A stretch of DNA of 64,000 nucleotides, from contig JBFGZQ010000004.1 of assembly GCA_041586735.1 (NCBI GenBank), positions 62,001 through 126,000 on the forward strand, read 5' to 3'. The first letter of the stretch is position 1. Every line of letters begins with the position of its first letter. This stretch comes from Motiliproteus sp041586735. Its GTDB lineage: Bacteria; Pseudomonadota; Gammaproteobacteria; Pseudomonadales; Balneatricaceae. Position numbers and translations under genes: made by a program. Below, piece after piece: positions 62,120-64,000 of this stretch. A model generated the notes under the pieces. The model worked only from the letters and a program-made list of their open reading frames with translations, did not search any database and was not told where the DNA came from.

Positions 62120-64000
62120 TTAGATTGATGAGATATATTTATCAAGACCTAGTGTTTTCGAAAATAAAACTACAGTGTTGGTACTTAGGTTTCGTCTGAT
62201 ATGGTTGTCATCTTTGTATATGAGTTCATCGTTTAAGTATGTTTCGCATTTTTCTTCAGTGCATAGTGTTTTGCTAGGTATGATTGTAGTGACGTTATCG
62301 TACTTAGAAGAAAGTGATAATAAGACTTCGTCAGAGCTATGGTGCCACTTTTTAATCTCATTATAGTCTAGCTGTTTGTAAAATAACTCATTACACTTTC
62401 TGCGTATAAGTTGAGTGTGATCAGAAGCAGCACAGTCATTTAGTATTTTGTTTGGCCTAGGAATATCCCCAATTATAAGTATTTTTTTGTTTTGTAGTTG
62501 AGATAATAGTTGATGAAAAGCAGGGGTGCTTAAACTGGCTCCTATGTCAGCATCCCTCTTTTCTATTGGGTTGCTAGACCTGTTAGTCGGCTGGATGTCG
62601 GTATATAGCATTCTGGCATGCCCAGACCAGGCCGCGGCAAGTATTAGAAGTTCAATATTCTCATTTTTATTTACCCAATCTAAAGCTATTGTGTTTCTTT
62701 TAGTGCATTCATCGGTAAAGTTTGGGAATTTTATGTAATGCTCGCTGACTATGTTGGAGTTTAGATAAGGTGGGCAATGCTTTGGAGCGATTACCAATGA
62801 TATATTGTTTTTTATAGCCTCATGGTTTAATAGTTGTGCCCAGTGCTGGGAGTGACTATCTCCCCAAACTAATCCCTTTTTTGTTCCTTCTTTCCATGGG
62901 GCTCCTATAACACAAAAATCTTCTTCAAGTTCTGGAATGATTTTCAGATTCTCTGTGCAAGGAAATTCCCACATGACACTGGAATCAGTGATTGCTATTT
63001 CAGAGTCGGATATTCTTTGTGGAAACCCTTCAAAAACATAGACCAAGCCTGATAATGTCACTGAGAAGGCAGCTGCGACCATCGATAGAGTTAAAATTTG
63101 CAGAGGTGGGTGTTTGAGGTATCGATATCTCTCTTCAATATATTTCCAGGAAAAATATCCTGCGATAATACTGGATATTATAAGTAATAATATTTCTATT
63201 AAATTGAAGTCTCGCTGATTAATATATAATCTGTAATAAACGATGATCGGCCAGTGCCATAAATATATAGAATAAGATGACTTGCCTATTAGTAAAAATG
63301 GTTTGCTAGAAAGGGTGGCGCTTATGAAATTGTTACTGTTGGTTAATGTGTAAATAAGTAGGGCTGATCCTATGACCGGGTATAGCGCCAGATGACCTGG
63401 GTATACATCTTGCTCAGATATAAACATCAGACTATATGCGATTAATAATAACCCGATAGTTGAAATTGTTAATGTGATTTGTCTGTTTTCATTTTTTGCC
63501 TTTGGTAAAAAGACAACAGCGGCCCCGACTCCAAGTTCCCAAGCTCTTGTGAAAATCATGTAAAAGGAAAAATTTGGATATTTTGAGCTCAATAATATGC
63601 AAGCGGCTAAGGATAAAACTATAGAAGAGATAATAACAATTTTAACTGCTCTTAATTTCCCTATTTGATAAGAGATGAACAGTATGAATGGAAATATCAG
63701 GTAAAATTGTTCTTCAACTGATAAAGACCACATGTGCACAAGCGGAGACACTTGGGAAGATAAGTCAAAGTAGCCTGAGTTATTCATAAACCATATGTTG
63801 GCTGCAAATATATTTGAATAAATAGCGCTTTTTGAAAGTGAAATATAAGCGTCTGTCGTTAAGAAGAGACTACCTAATAATATAGAAAATATAATCATAA
63901 CGATTGCAGCTGGAAGTAGTCTTTTAGACCTTCTGGCATAAAAAGTTAAAAATGAGAAGTTTTCTTCGATCAAAGATTTTGAAATTAACAGTGTTATCAG
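62120..64000 (-). CDS. OafA/YrhL-type acyltransferase with SGNH domain, N-terminus cut off
   Basis: A membrane O-acyltransferase that adds acetyl or similar groups to surface polysaccharide. The frame stays open to base 64000, so roughly the first 50-60 residues are missing; the reading at the edge (LITLLISKS, then FSFLTFYARRSKRLLPA) fits the segment after the first helix. VHMWSLSVEEQFYLIFP is the core acyltransferase motif, and about ten helices follow. The C-terminal third is a periplasmic SGNH esterase-like domain starting with VWGDSHSQHW. The DNA is AT-rich. It converges with the phosphatase gene. Confidence 0.9.
   Translation of the reverse strand: MITLLISKSLIEENFSFLTFYARRSKRLLPAAIVMIIFSILLGSLFLTTDAYISLSKSAIYSNIFAANIWFMNNSGYFDLSSQVSPLVHMWSLSVEEQFYLIFPFILFISYQIGKLRAVKIVIISSIVLSLAACILLSSKYPNFSFYMIFTRAWELGVGAAVVFLPKAKNENRQITLTISTIGLLLIAYSLMFISEQDVYPGHLALYPVIGSALLIYTLTNSNNFISATLSSKPFLLIGKSSYSIYLWHWPIIVYYRLYINQRDFNLIEILLLIISSIIAGYFSWKYIEERYRYLKHPPLQILTLSMVAAAFSVTLSGLVYVFEGFPQRISDSEIAITDSSVMWEFPCTENLKIIPELEEDFCVIGAPWKEGTKKGLVWGDSHSQHWAQLLNHEAIKNNISLVIAPKHCPPYLNSNIVSEHYIKFPNFTDECTKRNTIALDWVNKNENIELLILAAAWSGHARMLYTDIQPTNRSSNPIEKRDADIGASLSTPAFHQLLSQLQNKKILIIGDIPRPNKILNDCAASDHTQLIRRKCNELFYKQLDYNEIKKWHHSSDEVLLSLSSKYDNVTTIIPSKTLCTEEKCETYLNDELIYKDDNHIRRNLSTNTVVLFSKTLGLDKYISSI

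Overview
The window comes from a gammaproteobacterium, probably a marine or aquatic member of the Oceanospirillales/Pseudomonadales side of the class. Supports for this are the class II quinone-linked pyrD, a type II citrate synthase next to sdhCDAB-sucAB-lpd-sucCD in one run, rmf, dbpA, patZ, and an exosortase A (XrtA/PEP-CTERM) polysaccharide locus. I cannot name the species. No rRNA, tRNA, insertion sequence or CRISPR array was seen.

Region 1 (1-12810) is housekeeping: the start of riboflavin synthase, a TIGR01777-type epimerase, TrmJ, TcdA, an unknown outer-membrane-like protein, a fused cysteine desulfurase-SufE protein, an EAL/HDOD protein, a circularly permuted GTPase with a small basic protein, PyrD, RMF and RlmKL. 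Region 2 (12850-26070) is the TCA block: gltA divergent from sdhCDAB, then sucA-sucB-lpd-sucC-sucD, with terminators at both ends and stem-loops in the gaps between suc genes. Region 3 (26180-35640) holds a NYN-domain protein and DbpA, a small membrane-anchored protein, an RlmI-like methyltransferase, a DUF599 protein, htpG behind a near-perfect sigma-32 promoter, and a PatZ-like protein acetyltransferase.

Region 4 (35649 to the end) is a large exosortase A / exopolysaccharide locus. A minus-strand set (FemAB-like protein, XrtA with a C-terminal EpsI domain, acyl-CoA ligase, PLP decarboxylase) diverges from a long plus-strand set (asparagine-synthetase-like protein, acyl carrier protein, two alpha/beta hydrolases, an ATP-grasp/acetyltransferase fusion, an O-antigen-ligase-like polymerase, two GT2 enzymes, a flippase, a GT4 enzyme and a periplasmic repeat protein). 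A further minus-strand set follows (GT2, DUF2264, polysaccharide deacetylase, and a 1103-residue protein with duplicated VanZ modules and a beta-helix). The window ends with a low-molecular-weight tyrosine phosphatase and a truncated SGNH-type acyltransferase. No PEP-CTERM substrate protein and no PrsK/PrsR regulators are in view, so the locus continues elsewhere.

The most unusual parts are the carrier-protein and amide-bond chemistry gathered around xrtA, where several enzymes lack their family's usual catalytic residue; the ATP-grasp/acetyltransferase fusion; the VanZ-VanZ-beta-helix protein; a 14-bp tandem repeat at the start of xrtA; and the desulfurase-SufE fusion beside tcdA.
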